57,214 bases of DNA from Streptomyces sp. NBC_01549. GTDB taxonomy: Bacteria > Actinomycetota > Actinomycetes > Streptomycetales > Streptomycetaceae. The stretch covers positions 1 to 57,214 of the forward strand of contig NZ_JAPEPW010000008.1 of the NCBI RefSeq assembly GCF_026339955.1, given 5' to 3'. Within the stretch, counting starts at the first letter, position 1. Every line of letters begins with the position of its first letter. This document shows positions 40,109 to 47,698 of this stretch, in pieces. Made by a program: the position numbers and the translations under genes. The notes under the pieces were generated by a model. It was given only the letters and a program-made list of their open reading frames with translations, did no database searches and was not told the DNA's origin.

Positions 40109-42694
40109 ATGGAGCGACTTCCCACCCATCCTGGTGAGCGGCCACACGAGTCGGACGCCTCCCCCGGTCCGGCCCGCACGGCCACCGCCACGGCCACGGC
40201 CACGGCCACGGCGACCGTCGACGCGCGGGGCATCGTGACGGGGTGGAGCGAAGGCGCCCGGCAGCTGCTGGGCTACCTGCCCTCGGAGATCCTGGGACAG
40301 CCCGCCGCCCGCCTGCTCGCCGCCGGTGCCAGCGCCGGCGCCGGCGTGGCGGCGCTGCGGGACGCGGCCGGACAGGAGCGGTGGAGCGGCACCGTGGCAC
40401 TGCGGCACCGCGACGGACGCCGGCTCCGGCAAGAACTGCTGGCGCACCGCCGTACGGCGGACGGCCCCGGCACCGAGTGGCTCGTGGTGTCCGCCGTGAG
40501 CGCCGCACCCCAGGGGCAGGCGCCTGCCGGTACGCCCGGAGGAAAGACACCCGAAGGAACAACGCCTGGCGCACAAGCAGCCGGAGGCGCGACGTCCGGG
40601 AGCGAGGCCTCCGGGAGCGAGGCGTACGGGGGCGGGCCGCCCGGGAGCGGTCAGCTGGGGGAATGGGTGTTTCGCCAGGCGCCCTGCGTCCTGGCCGTCT
40701 TCGACGCGGACCTGCGGCTGGTGCGGGCCAATGCCGGTATGGAGCAGGCGCTGTCCCTCACCGAGGACCAGATGCGCGGGCTGCGGCTGCCGGAGATCGC
40801 GCCGCATCCCGTGAGCGACGAGGCCGAGGCGAAGATGCGCCGGGTGCTGGAGGGCGCCGGCCCGCAGCACCTGCGCCCCGGCGCCGGCCCCGCGGGCACC
40901 GGGGCGGAACACGGCTGGTCGACCTCCCTCGTCCCGCTGAAGGACCCCGCCGGCCAGGTGCGCGCGGTGTGCCTGGCGGCGCACCCGCGGCGCCAGGAGC
41001 ACCTCGCCCGGCAGCGGATGCTCCTGCTGAGCGAGGCCTCGGCCCGCATCGGCACTACCGCGGACAGCGGGCGCACCGCGCAGGAACTCGCCGACATCGC
41101 CGTCCCCCGGCTCGCGGACTTCGCCGCCGTCGACCTGCTGGACGCCCCCCGGCACGGCGGCGGGCCCTCCCCCGCCGCCCCGGCCGGGCTCCTGTCCATG
41201 ACCCGCGCCGCGGTGCGCTCGGTCCTCGAGGACCGCCCCGCTCCCGCGGCCGGCGGGAAAACCCTCTACCCGGCCCTGTCACCGGTGGCCCGCTGCCTGG
41301 CCCAGGGCCACGGCGCCCTGTACGACGCCACCGACCCCGACCTCGTCCGGTGGGCGCGGCAGGACCCGGGGGCCGCCCGGCTCATGGGGAACGGAACGCA
41401 CTCGGTGATGGTGGTGCCGATGCGGGCCCACGGCGCCACGCTCGGCGTGGCCCTCTTCGGCCGCAGCCGGCGCCCGGAGCCCTTCGAGGCGGACGACCTG
41501 TGGCTGGCCGAGGAACTCACCGCCAAGGCGGCCGTCGGCATCCACACCGCCCGCCGCGACAGCCGGGAGCACACCAGCACCATGACCCTGCAGCGCAGTC
41601 TGCTCCCGCAGACGCTGCCCGACCAGGGAGCCCTGGACATCGCCACCCGCTACCTGCCCGCCGGCACCCAGGCCGGCGTGGGCGGCGACTGGTTCGACGT
41701 CATCCCACTGTCCGGCGCGCGGGTGGCCCTCGTCGTGGGCGACGTGGTCGGCCACGGCATCCGTGCCTCCGCCACCATGGGCCGGCTGCGCACCGCGGTG
41801 CGCACCCTGGCCGACGTCGACCTGCCGCCCGACGAGCTGCTCACCCACCTCGACGACCTCGTCCTGCACCTGTCCGCCGACGAGGCCGGCACGGACGGCG
41901 CCGCCGAGAGCGCCGGAGGCATCGGCACCACCTGTCTGTACGCGGTCTACGACCCGGTCTCCCGCCGCTGCGCCTTCGCCCGGGCCGGCCACCCGCCGCC
42001 CGCCGCGGTCACCCCGGACGGCGCCGTCCGCTTCCTCGACGTCCCGGCCGGCCCGCCGCTGGGCCTGGGCGGCCTGCCGTTCGAGACCTTCGAGACCGAC
42101 CTGCCCGAGGGCAGCCTCCTGGCCCTCTACACCGACGGTCTGCTCGCCGCCCGCGACCACGACATCGACGAGGCGCTGGACAAGATGTTCGCCGCTCTCG
42201 CCCGCCCCGCGCGGACCCTCGACACGGTCTGCGACAGAGTCCTCACCGCCATGCTCACCCACCGCCCCGACGACGACATCGCCCTGCTCGTCGCCCGCAC
42301 CCGAGCCCTGCACGCCGACCGGGTCGCCGCCTGGGACCTGGCCTTCGACCCGGCCGTCGTCGCCCGCGCGCGCCGGCACGCCACCGACCAGCTGACCGCC
42401 TGGGGACTGGACGACGCCGCCTTCATCACCGAACTGACGGTCAGCGAACTGGTCACCAACGCCATCCGCTACGGCCGGCCGCCCATCCAGCTGCGGCTGA
42501 TCCATGAGGAATCCACCCTGACCTGCGAGGTCTTCGACTCCAGCAGCACCGCCCCGCACATGCGGCGCGCCCGGACCTTCGACGAAGGCGGCCGAGGCCT
42601 GCTGCTGGTCGGCCAGCTCGCCCGGCGCTGGGGCACCCGCCACGCCCTCACCGGCAAGACCGTCTGGGCCGAACAGTCCCTCTCCCCCGGCTGA
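40109..42694 (+). CDS. PAS-PAS-GAF-SpoIIE phosphatase with C-terminal anti-sigma-like ATPase domain
   Basis: An 861-aa cytosolic signalling protein. Order of domains: Thr-Ala repeat (residues 25-36); PAS1 (about 37-130, ARGIVTGWSEGARQLLGY); Gly/Ser-rich linker (150-185); PAS2 (about 186-300, QAPCVLAVFDADLRLVRANA); GAF (about 315-485); SpoIIE/PP2C phosphatase (about 500-710, VGGDWFDVIPLSGARVALVV, GDVVGHGI); HATPase_c (about 725-855, FITELTVSELVTNAIRYGRP, DEGGRGLLLVGQLARRWG). Relatives control sigma factors by dephosphorylating anti-anti-sigma factors and phosphorylating them or binding sigma. It converges on a second SpoIIE phosphatase gene. Confidence 0.92.
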   Translation: MERLPTHPGERPHESDASPGPARTATATATATATATVDARGIVTGWSEGARQLLGYLPSEILGQPAARLLAAGASAGAGVAALRDAAGQERWSGTVALRHRDGRRLRQELLAHRRTADGPGTEWLVVSAVSAAPQGQAPAGTPGGKTPEGTTPGAQAAGGATSGSEASGSEAYGGGPPGSGQLGEWVFRQAPCVLAVFDADLRLVRANAGMEQALSLTEDQMRGLRLPEIAPHPVSDEAEAKMRRVLEGAGPQHLRPGAGPAGTGAEHGWSTSLVPLKDPAGQVRAVCLAAHPRRQEHLARQRMLLLSEASARIGTTADSGRTAQELADIAVPRLADFAAVDLLDAPRHGGGPSPAAPAGLLSMTRAAVRSVLEDRPAPAAGGKTLYPALSPVARCLAQGHGALYDATDPDLVRWARQDPGAARLMGNGTHSVMVVPMRAHGATLGVALFGRSRRPEPFEADDLWLAEELTAKAAVGIHTARRDSREHTSTMTLQRSLLPQTLPDQGALDIATRYLPAGTQAGVGGDWFDVIPLSGARVALVVGDVVGHGIRASATMGRLRTAVRTLADVDLPPDELLTHLDDLVLHLSADEAGTDGAAESAGGIGTTCLYAVYDPVSRRCAFARAGHPPPAAVTPDGAVRFLDVPAGPPLGLGGLPFETFETDLPEGSLLALYTDGLLAARDHDIDEALDKMFAALARPARTLDTVCDRVLTAMLTHRPDDDIALLVARTRALHADRVAAWDLAFDPAVVARARRHATDQLTAWGLDDAAFITELTVSELVTNAIRYGRPPIQLRLIHEESTLTCEVFDSSSTAPHMRRARTFDEGGRGLLLVGQLARRWGTRHALTGKTVWAEQSLSPG

Positions 42695-42720
42695 CCGCCC
42701 GCCCGACCCGGAAAACGACC

Positions 42721-42912
42721 GCCCCCGCCCCCGCCCCCGGTGCCGGTGCCGGTGCCGGTGCCGGTGCCGGGGGCGGTGCCGGGGGCGGGGGCGGTGCCGG
42801 GGGCGGGGGCGGTGCCGGGGGCGGGGGCGGTGCCGGGGGCGGGGGCGGTGCCGGGGGCGGGGGCGGTGCCGGGGGCGGGGGCGGTGCCGGGGGCGGTGCC
42901 GGTGCCGGGGGC
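42721..42912. repeat. GC-rich tandem repeat between convergent phosphatase genes
   Basis: C-rich GCCCCC repeats (42721-42739), then GGTGCC hexamers (about 42739-42768), then six exact copies of an 18-bp unit GGGGGCGGGGGCGGTGCC (42781-42888) plus partial copies to about 42912. The C-rich start can pair with the G-rich repeats. The G-runs could form quadruplexes. It occupies nearly the whole space between the two stops and may act as a bidirectional terminator. Confidence 0.9.
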
Positions 42913-42936
42913 GGTGAGTTCGGCGGGGAGAACACG

Positions 42937-44175
42937 TCAAAGCCGTACGACGACCAGGGCGACGTCGTCCCGTCCGCCGCTGCTGACACCGAGGCGGGCG
43001 AGCAGCATGTCAGCCAGGCGTTCGGGAGCAAGACGGGTGTGGCGGGCGAGGGCGTCGGTGAGCCGGCGCAGGCCGGTGTCGATGTCCTCCCCCCGGCGCT
43101 CGACAAGCCCGTCGGTGTAGAGCACGAGGGTGTCTGCCGGGCTGTAGGGCAGCTCGGCCTGGGGGCGGGACATGTGGCGGGGACGGGCTCCCAGCGGGGG
43201 GTCGGTGGCCTGGTCGAGCAAGCCGAAGGAGCCGTCGGGGTGCACCAGAACGGGCGGGAGATGGCCGGCACTGCTGTAGCGGATGCGGTGGCCCCGGTTG
43301 TCGATGACGGCCAGGGCCGCGGTGGTGGCCAGCGCCCCCTCCACCGAGCGGGCATACAGGCCCAGTACCTCCAGCGCTCTGGCCGGCTCGCGCAGGGCGC
43401 GGACCGCCGCGGACAGGGCGCTGCGGAGCATGCCCATCGCCGCGGCGGCCTCCAGGCCGTGCCCGACGACGTCACCGACGGCCACGGCGAAGCCGTCGGG
43501 CAGATCGACCACGTCGTACCAGTCGCCGCACACGTTCAGGGACCCGGCGGCGGGCATGTAACGCACCGCGATGTCCTGGTGCCCCGCCAGGTCGGGCGAG
43601 CGCAGCATGGCCTCCTGCAGGGTGACGGCGACCTGGCGTTCCCGGGCGTGCGCCTTGCGCAGCTCCTCGTTCAGCTGCTGCAGTTCACGCGCCCGCGCAT
43701 ACAGCTCGGCCTCCATCGCCTCCCGCTCGCCCAGCACGCTGATCCTCTGCGCGCGCAGGGAGCGGGAGAGGACGAACTCGGTCACGTCCTCCACCCGGTG
43801 GATGATCCACTCCACCTGCCCGTCCGCCCCCAGCACCGGGGTGTTGATCGGCGACCACCACCGCTCCTCGAACACGCCCGGACGGCCGGTGACGGGGATG
43901 TCGTACTTCTGCACCGCCATGGTGTCCGGTTCCTTCGAACGCAGCACCCAGTGCAGGGAGGCATTGAGGTTGCGCACCCCGTCGGCACCCGGGTCCGCGG
44001 GATTGTCGGGGAAGGCGTCGAACAGATACCGCCCGACCAATTCCGCCCGCGTGCGGTTGGTCGCCACGAGGTAGGCCCGGTTGACATCCACGATCACCAG
44101 GTCGCGGCCCAGCACCAGATACGGGCTGGGCGTGGCGGCGAACAGCCCCCGGTAGTCGATCCGCTCCCTCACCAC
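42937..44175 (-). CDS. PAS-SpoIIE (PP2C) phosphatase
   Basis: A 412-aa protein. A PAS domain (YRGLFAATPSPYLVLGRDLV, IVDVNRAYLVATNRTRAELV, ending GQVEWIIHRVEDVTEF) leads into a coiled coil (GEREAMEAELYARARELQQL, NEELRKAHARERQ), then the SpoIIE phosphatase (CGDWYDVVDLPDGFAVAVGD, VVGHGLEAAAAMGML, ...DTLVLYTDGLVERR, GGRDDVALVVVRL). No ATPase domain is attached, unlike the convergent 861-aa protein. It probably dephosphorylates an anti-anti-sigma factor in response to a PAS signal. Confidence 0.9.
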   Translation of the reverse strand: MVRERIDYRGLFAATPSPYLVLGRDLVIVDVNRAYLVATNRTRAELVGRYLFDAFPDNPADPGADGVRNLNASLHWVLRSKEPDTMAVQKYDIPVTGRPGVFEERWWSPINTPVLGADGQVEWIIHRVEDVTEFVLSRSLRAQRISVLGEREAMEAELYARARELQQLNEELRKAHARERQVAVTLQEAMLRSPDLAGHQDIAVRYMPAAGSLNVCGDWYDVVDLPDGFAVAVGDVVGHGLEAAAAMGMLRSALSAAVRALREPARALEVLGLYARSVEGALATTAALAVIDNRGHRIRYSSAGHLPPVLVHPDGSFGLLDQATDPPLGARPRHMSRPQAELPYSPADTLVLYTDGLVERRGEDIDTGLRRLTDALARHTRLAPERLADMLLARLGVSSGGRDDVALVVVRL

Positions 44176-44226
44176 ACGCTCTCCCTACCGCCCCGACACC
44201 GCGATCCGCACCCCGCCCACGAACCC

Positions 44227-44286
44227 ACCCGGTCTCACCCGGATCCACTCGATCCCACCCGGTCTCACCCGGATCCACTCGATCCC
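44227..44286. repeat. 30-bp direct repeat upstream of the PAS-SpoIIE gene
   Basis: Two exact copies of a 30-bp unit (44227-44256 and 44257-44286), followed by degenerate copies to about 44320. The unit itself contains ACCCGG and GGATCCACTCGATCCC sub-repeats. It lies 50-110 bp upstream of the phosphatase start, so it could influence its promoter. Confidence 0.85.
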
Positions 44287-44544
44287 ACCCGGATCCGCCC
44301 GGTTCACTCGGTTCCACTCGATCACGACACGGGGCCGGCCGCGCTGCGGGAGCCCGGTGAGACCGGCGGACACCCGCGGCGCCGCCGCCCGCGACGCGAT
44401 CAGCTCCACCAGCCGCAGGCCGGTGCGCGGCCGCGGGGGCCGGCGGCCGCGCGGTCTTCTTGGGCCGGCCGATCCGCCCGGCCCGGGTCCGCCCGCCGGC
44501 TGGACCGCGTCGCCCGGCGGGCGTTCCATCGAAGGGTGGCTCCT

Positions 44545-45198
44545 TTGCGTATCGACGTGCACGCCCACCTGTGGAGCGCTGGGTATCTCGACCGTCTCGA
44601 GCATCTGGGCAAGACCGGCACCGCCACCCAGCGCGGGATCGGCGCCGACGCGACCGAGACCGATCTGGAGCGCCGTTTCGCGCTGACGGACCGGGCGGGC
44701 ATCGACCTCCAGGTGCTCTGCGTGGCACCGCACTCCCGCACCTGGCCGGGGAGTCCGACGCGGTGGCGCTGGCCGGCGCGGCGAACGAGTCGTACGCGCA
44801 GCTCGTGGCCCGCTTCCCCGAACGCTTCCGGGCCTTCGCCGCGCTGCCCCTGCCCCATGCCGACGCGGCCCTGCAAGAGCTCACCCGCGCCTTCGACGAC
44901 CTCGGGGCGGTCGGTGTCGGCGTGACCACGACCGTGCTCGGCCGCACACTCGCCGATCCCCTCTTCCACCCCGTCTACGAGGAACTCGACCGGCGCGGCG
45001 CCGTCCTGTACATCCACCCGGCCGGCGAGGGCGCCGGGGGCGGACCGCCTCGTCCTCGGCACGGATTCCCCCTACGAGGACGGGGAGGTGTTCCTGCGGG
45101 CCGTGGACCACATCACCGACTCGGGGCTCACCCCGGAGGAAGCCACGATGACCCTCGACACCAACGCGGCGGACCTGCTCGGCCTGTCCGCGCCGTGA
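44545..45198 (+). pseudogene. Amidohydrolase (ACMSD-like), frameshifted and internally deleted
   Basis: It begins RIDVHAHLWSAGYLDRLEHL (metal-binding HxH) from a TTG. Near 44747 the frame changes (HSRTWPG then ESDAVALAGAANESYAQLVA), followed by RFPERFRAFAALPLPHADAA and GAVLYIHPAG (next His). About 90 residues, including the later metal-binding His, are then missing. The end resumes in another frame as DRLVLGTDSPYEDGEVFLRA (Asp) to ILGLSAP-like DLLGLSAP*. The enzyme family decarboxylates or hydrolyses aromatic-derived acids. This copy cannot work. Confidence 0.82.
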
Positions 45199-45245
45199 GA
45201 CCGCGGAACGCCGCCCCTCCCACCGCTTCAGAGGCAGGAGAAACG

Positions 45246-45872
45246 TCAGCCGCTGCCGCCGGTGCCGCCGCGGCCGCCCATGCCGCCGCTCTCACAGCCG
45301 GGCCCGAGACAGATCCCGCCGGTGCCGCCCTTGCCGCCGCGGCCGCCGTCGCCGGTGCCCACCGCGGCCCCGCCCGTCCCGCCGGTGCCGCCGTTGGCGC
45401 TGCCGCCGCAGATCCCGGCGCAGATCCCGCCCTGCCCGCCGATACCGCCCTCACGGCCCGGCGCGCCGGTCGTACCGGTGCCGCCGTTGGCGCTGCCGCT
45501 GCACAGCCCGGCGCAGATCCCGCCCTGCCCGCCGTTGCTCCCGTTGACGGTCCCGTTGCAGTTGCCCGCACACACCCGGTCGCCGATCCGCACGCTCCCG
45601 TCGCCCACCTTGACGGTGCCCAACGACCCGCTGCCCAACGACCCACTGCCGAACAACCCGCTGCCGAACTGGCCGCCGCCGCCCGGCTGAGTGCCGCCGC
45701 CCGGCTGGGCGCTGCCGGCGGGAAGCTGCCGGGCGGCGGCCACCGCCGTCGTATGGCTCTGCGGTACCGGCGCCGCCATCGCGGCCGGCGCCAGCGCGCC
45801 GACCGCCACACCGGCGGTCAGGGCGGTCGAGACCGTGAGACCGAGACGGACCTTCCAAGAACGCATACGCAT
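45246..45872 (-). CDS. Secreted Gly-rich protein with Cys-x3-Cys repeats
   Basis: A 208-aa protein with a Sec signal (MRSWKVRLGLTVSTALTAGV...APAAMAA). The mature chain is mostly Gly, Ser and Thr, with recurring short motifs holding paired cysteines: RVCAGNCNG, GGICAGLCSGSANGGTG, GGICAGICGGSANGGTG and GGICLGPGCESGG. The spacing suggests disulfides within an otherwise flexible Gly matrix, superficially like mycobacterial PGRS proteins but without a PE domain. AAAGAGGA precedes two in-frame ATGs (45872 and 45866). It is the third of three consecutive Gly-rich secreted genes. Confidence 0.78.
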   Translation of the reverse strand: MRMRSWKVRLGLTVSTALTAGVAVGALAPAAMAAPVPQSHTTAVAAARQLPAGSAQPGGGTQPGGGGQFGSGLFGSGSLGSGSLGTVKVGDGSVRIGDRVCAGNCNGTVNGSNGGQGGICAGLCSGSANGGTGTTGAPGREGGIGGQGGICAGICGGSANGGTGGTGGAAVGTGDGGRGGKGGTGGICLGPGCESGGMGGRGGTGGSG

Positions 45873-45957
45873 GGCATTCCTCTTTCCAGAGAATTATTTT
45901 CCGTACCGCGGTTTCCGCTGTATCGAATAAACCCGGCCGAGGTCCCCGCCGTCACGG

Positions 45958-45971
45958 CCCGTGAATTCGGG
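45958..45971. promoter_or_regulatory. GAATTC-centred palindrome-like motif
   Basis: CCCGTGAATTCGGG lies about 86 bp upstream of the Cys/Gly-rich gene. A nearly identical CCCGGGAATTCGGG lies about 40 bp upstream of the Gly-rich gene starting at 47278 (47318-47331). Shared spacing is loose, so a common regulator site is only a possibility. Confidence 0.3.
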
Positions 45972-45980
45972 GCTTGACAG

Positions 45981-46013
45981 GAACGCCCCGGCCCGCACCG
46001 GGCCGGGGCGTTC
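45981..46013 (-). terminator. Hairpin after the secreted gene at 46024-46488
   Basis: A perfect 15-bp stem (45981-45995 with 45999-46013) and 3-nt loop, only 10 bp beyond the stop of the minus-strand gene. A short A/T run (AAAAATT) lies on the gene-proximal side, so termination would rely on the stem. Confidence 0.75.
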
Positions 46014-46023
46014 AAAAATTTCC

Positions 46024-46488
46024 TCAGGATCCGAAGAGGGAATTCAGGCCCATCAGCGCGGCCCAGTCCCCGTCGCGGACCTGCTTGTCCCAGGTGTCGA
46101 ACTCCTTCGCCGAGATCTTGTACTTCTTGACGACGTCGTCCTTCTCCGCCTGGCCCGACTCCACGGTCAGCACGATCCGTATCTTGTCCACGCCCGTGAG
46201 TTCCGACTTGGGCTTGTCGGGCAGGTCGCCGAACGTGAAGCAGCCGAGCCCGCCGAGTCCGCCGGGCTTGCCGGGCTCTCCCGGCCGGCCGGGCTCACCG
46301 CCCTTGCCGCCTTCCCCGCCCTTCCCGCCTTCCCCGCCCTTCCCGCAGTGGGACAAGTCGGCCGGGGCCGTCTGGCTGGTGCCTGTGACGGCACCCGGCG
46401 CCGCCTGGGCGGCGCACGCGGTGCCGGTGGCCAGGGCCACCGAGGCCACCGCCAGGACGAGCGGACGCTGCCAGCGAGTTCTGGACAT
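46024..46488 (-). CDS. Secreted protein with collagen-like Gly repeat and HTH-like C-terminus
   Basis: A 154-aa protein. Sec signal (MSRTRWQRPLVLAVASVALA...CAAQAAPG), then a charged collagen-like Gly tract built of GGEGGK, GEPGRP and GEPGKP units (about residues 48-82). A compact C-terminal domain of ~55 residues follows: TGVDKIRIVLTVESGQAEKD, then DVVKKYKISAKEFDTWDKQV. That domain reads like a DUF1153/transposase-type helix-turn-helix (VVKKYKISAKEFDTW), which is surprising for an exported protein. One Cys lies on each side of the Gly tract (SHCGK and LGCFTF). No start ambiguity. Confidence 0.72.
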   Translation of the reverse strand: MSRTRWQRPLVLAVASVALATGTACAAQAAPGAVTGTSQTAPADLSHCGKGGEGGKGGEGGKGGEPGRPGEPGKPGGLGGLGCFTFGDLPDKPKSELTGVDKIRIVLTVESGQAEKDDVVKKYKISAKEFDTWDKQVRDGDWAALMGLNSLFGS

Positions 46489-46569
46489 GGGGGTTCTCCG
46501 TTTTCCTTGAAGCAAGGCTGTGGTTCTGCGGGCGCCGCGCCGGCCGTCCGGCTCCGCGCACTGGCCAAT

Positions 46570-46645
46570 GGGGGTACGGGGGTGGGGAGTGGGAGTGGGG
46601 GGTGGGGGGTGGGGGTGGGGGTTCCTGGAGGGGGAGGTGGGGGCG
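46570..46645. repeat. G-run microsatellite
   Basis: Closely spaced runs of three to six G separated by T or A on the plus strand, between two Gly-rich secreted genes transcribed leftward. The pattern fits G-quadruplex formation on the non-template strand side and is prone to slippage. Confidence 0.75.
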
Positions 46646-46684
46646 GAGGCCGTACGGACCTCCGCCCCCACCGGGGCGGGACGG

Positions 46685-47278
46685 TCAGAAGATGCTGCCG
46701 CCGCCGGCGCCACCGGCGCCGCCCAGGCCGCCGAGGAGGACACCGAGCCCGCCCGCGCCGCCCTTGCCGCCGTTGCCGCCCTCGAAGACACCGAAGCCGC
46801 CGTTGCCGCCCTTGCCTCCGTTGCCGCCGATGAAGCCGTCGCCGCCGGAGCCGCCGGAGCCGGCGCTGCCGCCGAACAGGCCGGTGCCGCCGTCGCCGCC
46901 CCTGCCTCCGTCACCGCCGATGACACCGTCGCCACCGCCACCACCGCCGCCGCCACCGCCGCCGGACAGAATGCCGTCGCCGCCGTCGCCGCCCTTGCCT
47001 CCGTCACCGCCGACGCCCAGGACGCTGCCGCCGCCGGAGCCCCCGGAGCCCCCGCCCCCGCCGATGAAGCCGCCGCCTCCGTCACCGCCGTCACCGCCGG
47101 CGCCGCCGCCGTGGACGAAGCTCACGACATGCGCGGCGGGCATCGGGGCGGCCATCGCGGCGGACGCCGGAAGGACGATGCCCCCGGTGATCACCGCGGC
47201 CGAGGCGGCGAGTGTCGCAAGGCGGAAGCCCCGGCGCTTGGGACGGACGTCGCTCTGGGTGTGAAAAATACGGGTCAT
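46685..47278 (-). CDS. Secreted Gly-rich (PGRS-like) protein
   Basis: A 197-aa protein. Signal peptide with long N-region (MTRIFHTQ...RRGFRLATLAASAAVITGGI...SAAMAA), then HVVSFVHGGGAG and about 140 residues that are mostly Gly/Asp with periodic Phe-Ile, Val-Leu or Leu-Phe pairs (GFIGG, SVLGVGGDGGKGGDGG, TGLFGGSAGSGGSGGDGFIG, FGVFEGGNGGKGGAG), ending GSIF*. The GGxGGxGGxG periodicity resembles Ca-binding or PGRS-type folds. It has no Cys and no anchor. AGGAG precedes the ATG. First of three consecutive Gly-rich genes. Function unknown. Confidence 0.77.
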   Translation of the reverse strand: MTRIFHTQSDVRPKRRGFRLATLAASAAVITGGIVLPASAAMAAPMPAAHVVSFVHGGGAGGDGGDGGGGFIGGGGGSGGSGGGSVLGVGGDGGKGGDGGDGILSGGGGGGGGGGGDGVIGGDGGRGGDGGTGLFGGSAGSGGSGGDGFIGGNGGKGGNGGFGVFEGGNGGKGGAGGLGVLLGGLGGAGGAGGGSIF

Positions 47279-47317
47279 GGGTTTTCTCCTACCGATACAG
47301 GGGGCTCTTCTGCCTGC

Positions 47318-47331
47318 CCCGGGAATTCGGG
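47318..47331. promoter_or_regulatory. GAATTC-centred motif upstream of the Gly-rich gene
   Basis: CCCGGGAATTCGGG, 13 of 14 identical to the motif at 45958-45971, about 40 bp upstream of the ATG at 47278. Confidence 0.3.
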
Positions 47332-47560
47332 ACGGCGATCGGCGGACCGTTTTGCCGGGACCGCCACACCGGGACAACTTGCGGTTTCGGTGAAAGAGAC
47401 AACCCTCCGCGAGGATTTCCGTCCTACCGTCCTGCCTCATTTCTTTTCCGGATTTCCGTTCCGGTGAGGCCCGCACTTCAAGTAGGCCCCACGGGCATCG
47501 CACGGTCACGTTCCGAGGACTCGTGACTTGACCAAGCGGAATCAATCGGGTAAAGCGCGC

Positions 47561-47601
47561 AAAAAGACGCCGCACGGTGGTCCTGGGACACCATGCGGCG
47601 T
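47561..47601 (-). terminator. Rho-independent terminator of the DUF6777-type gene
   Basis: Stem ACGCCGCA (47567-47574) with TGCGGCGT (47594-47601), extended inward by GGTG/CACC and TCC/GGA. On the minus strand it is followed by T5 (47565-47561). It lies about 100 bp beyond the stop at 47699. Confidence 0.8.
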
Positions 47602-47698
47602 ATGCGCGCCGCCCCTCGACAGCCCCCCGCCTCACCGCACTTCACGGGCCCCTCGGGCCCGGGCGGCGCTGCCGGACACCGGGCGGCGACCGGCGCTG

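Noticed and set aside
40243..42507. Second long plus frame inside the 861-aa PP2C gene
   Set aside because: Arg-rich +1 shadow with no domains.
42739..42912. Direct-repeat array as a CRISPR or replication-origin iteron
   Set aside because: Repeats are contiguous without spacers, almost pure G/C, and no cas or rep gene is present.
42648..43475. Pro/Ala-repeat protein reading through the 18-bp repeat
   Set aside because: Frame shifted relative to the SpoIIE gene. Its Pro-rich part is just the translated tandem repeat.
46520..47467. Ala/Val-rich plus-strand frame opposite the Gly-rich gene
   Set aside because: Complement of Gly codons gives Ala/Pro codons. It lacks a signal peptide or ribosome site, whereas the minus strand has both.
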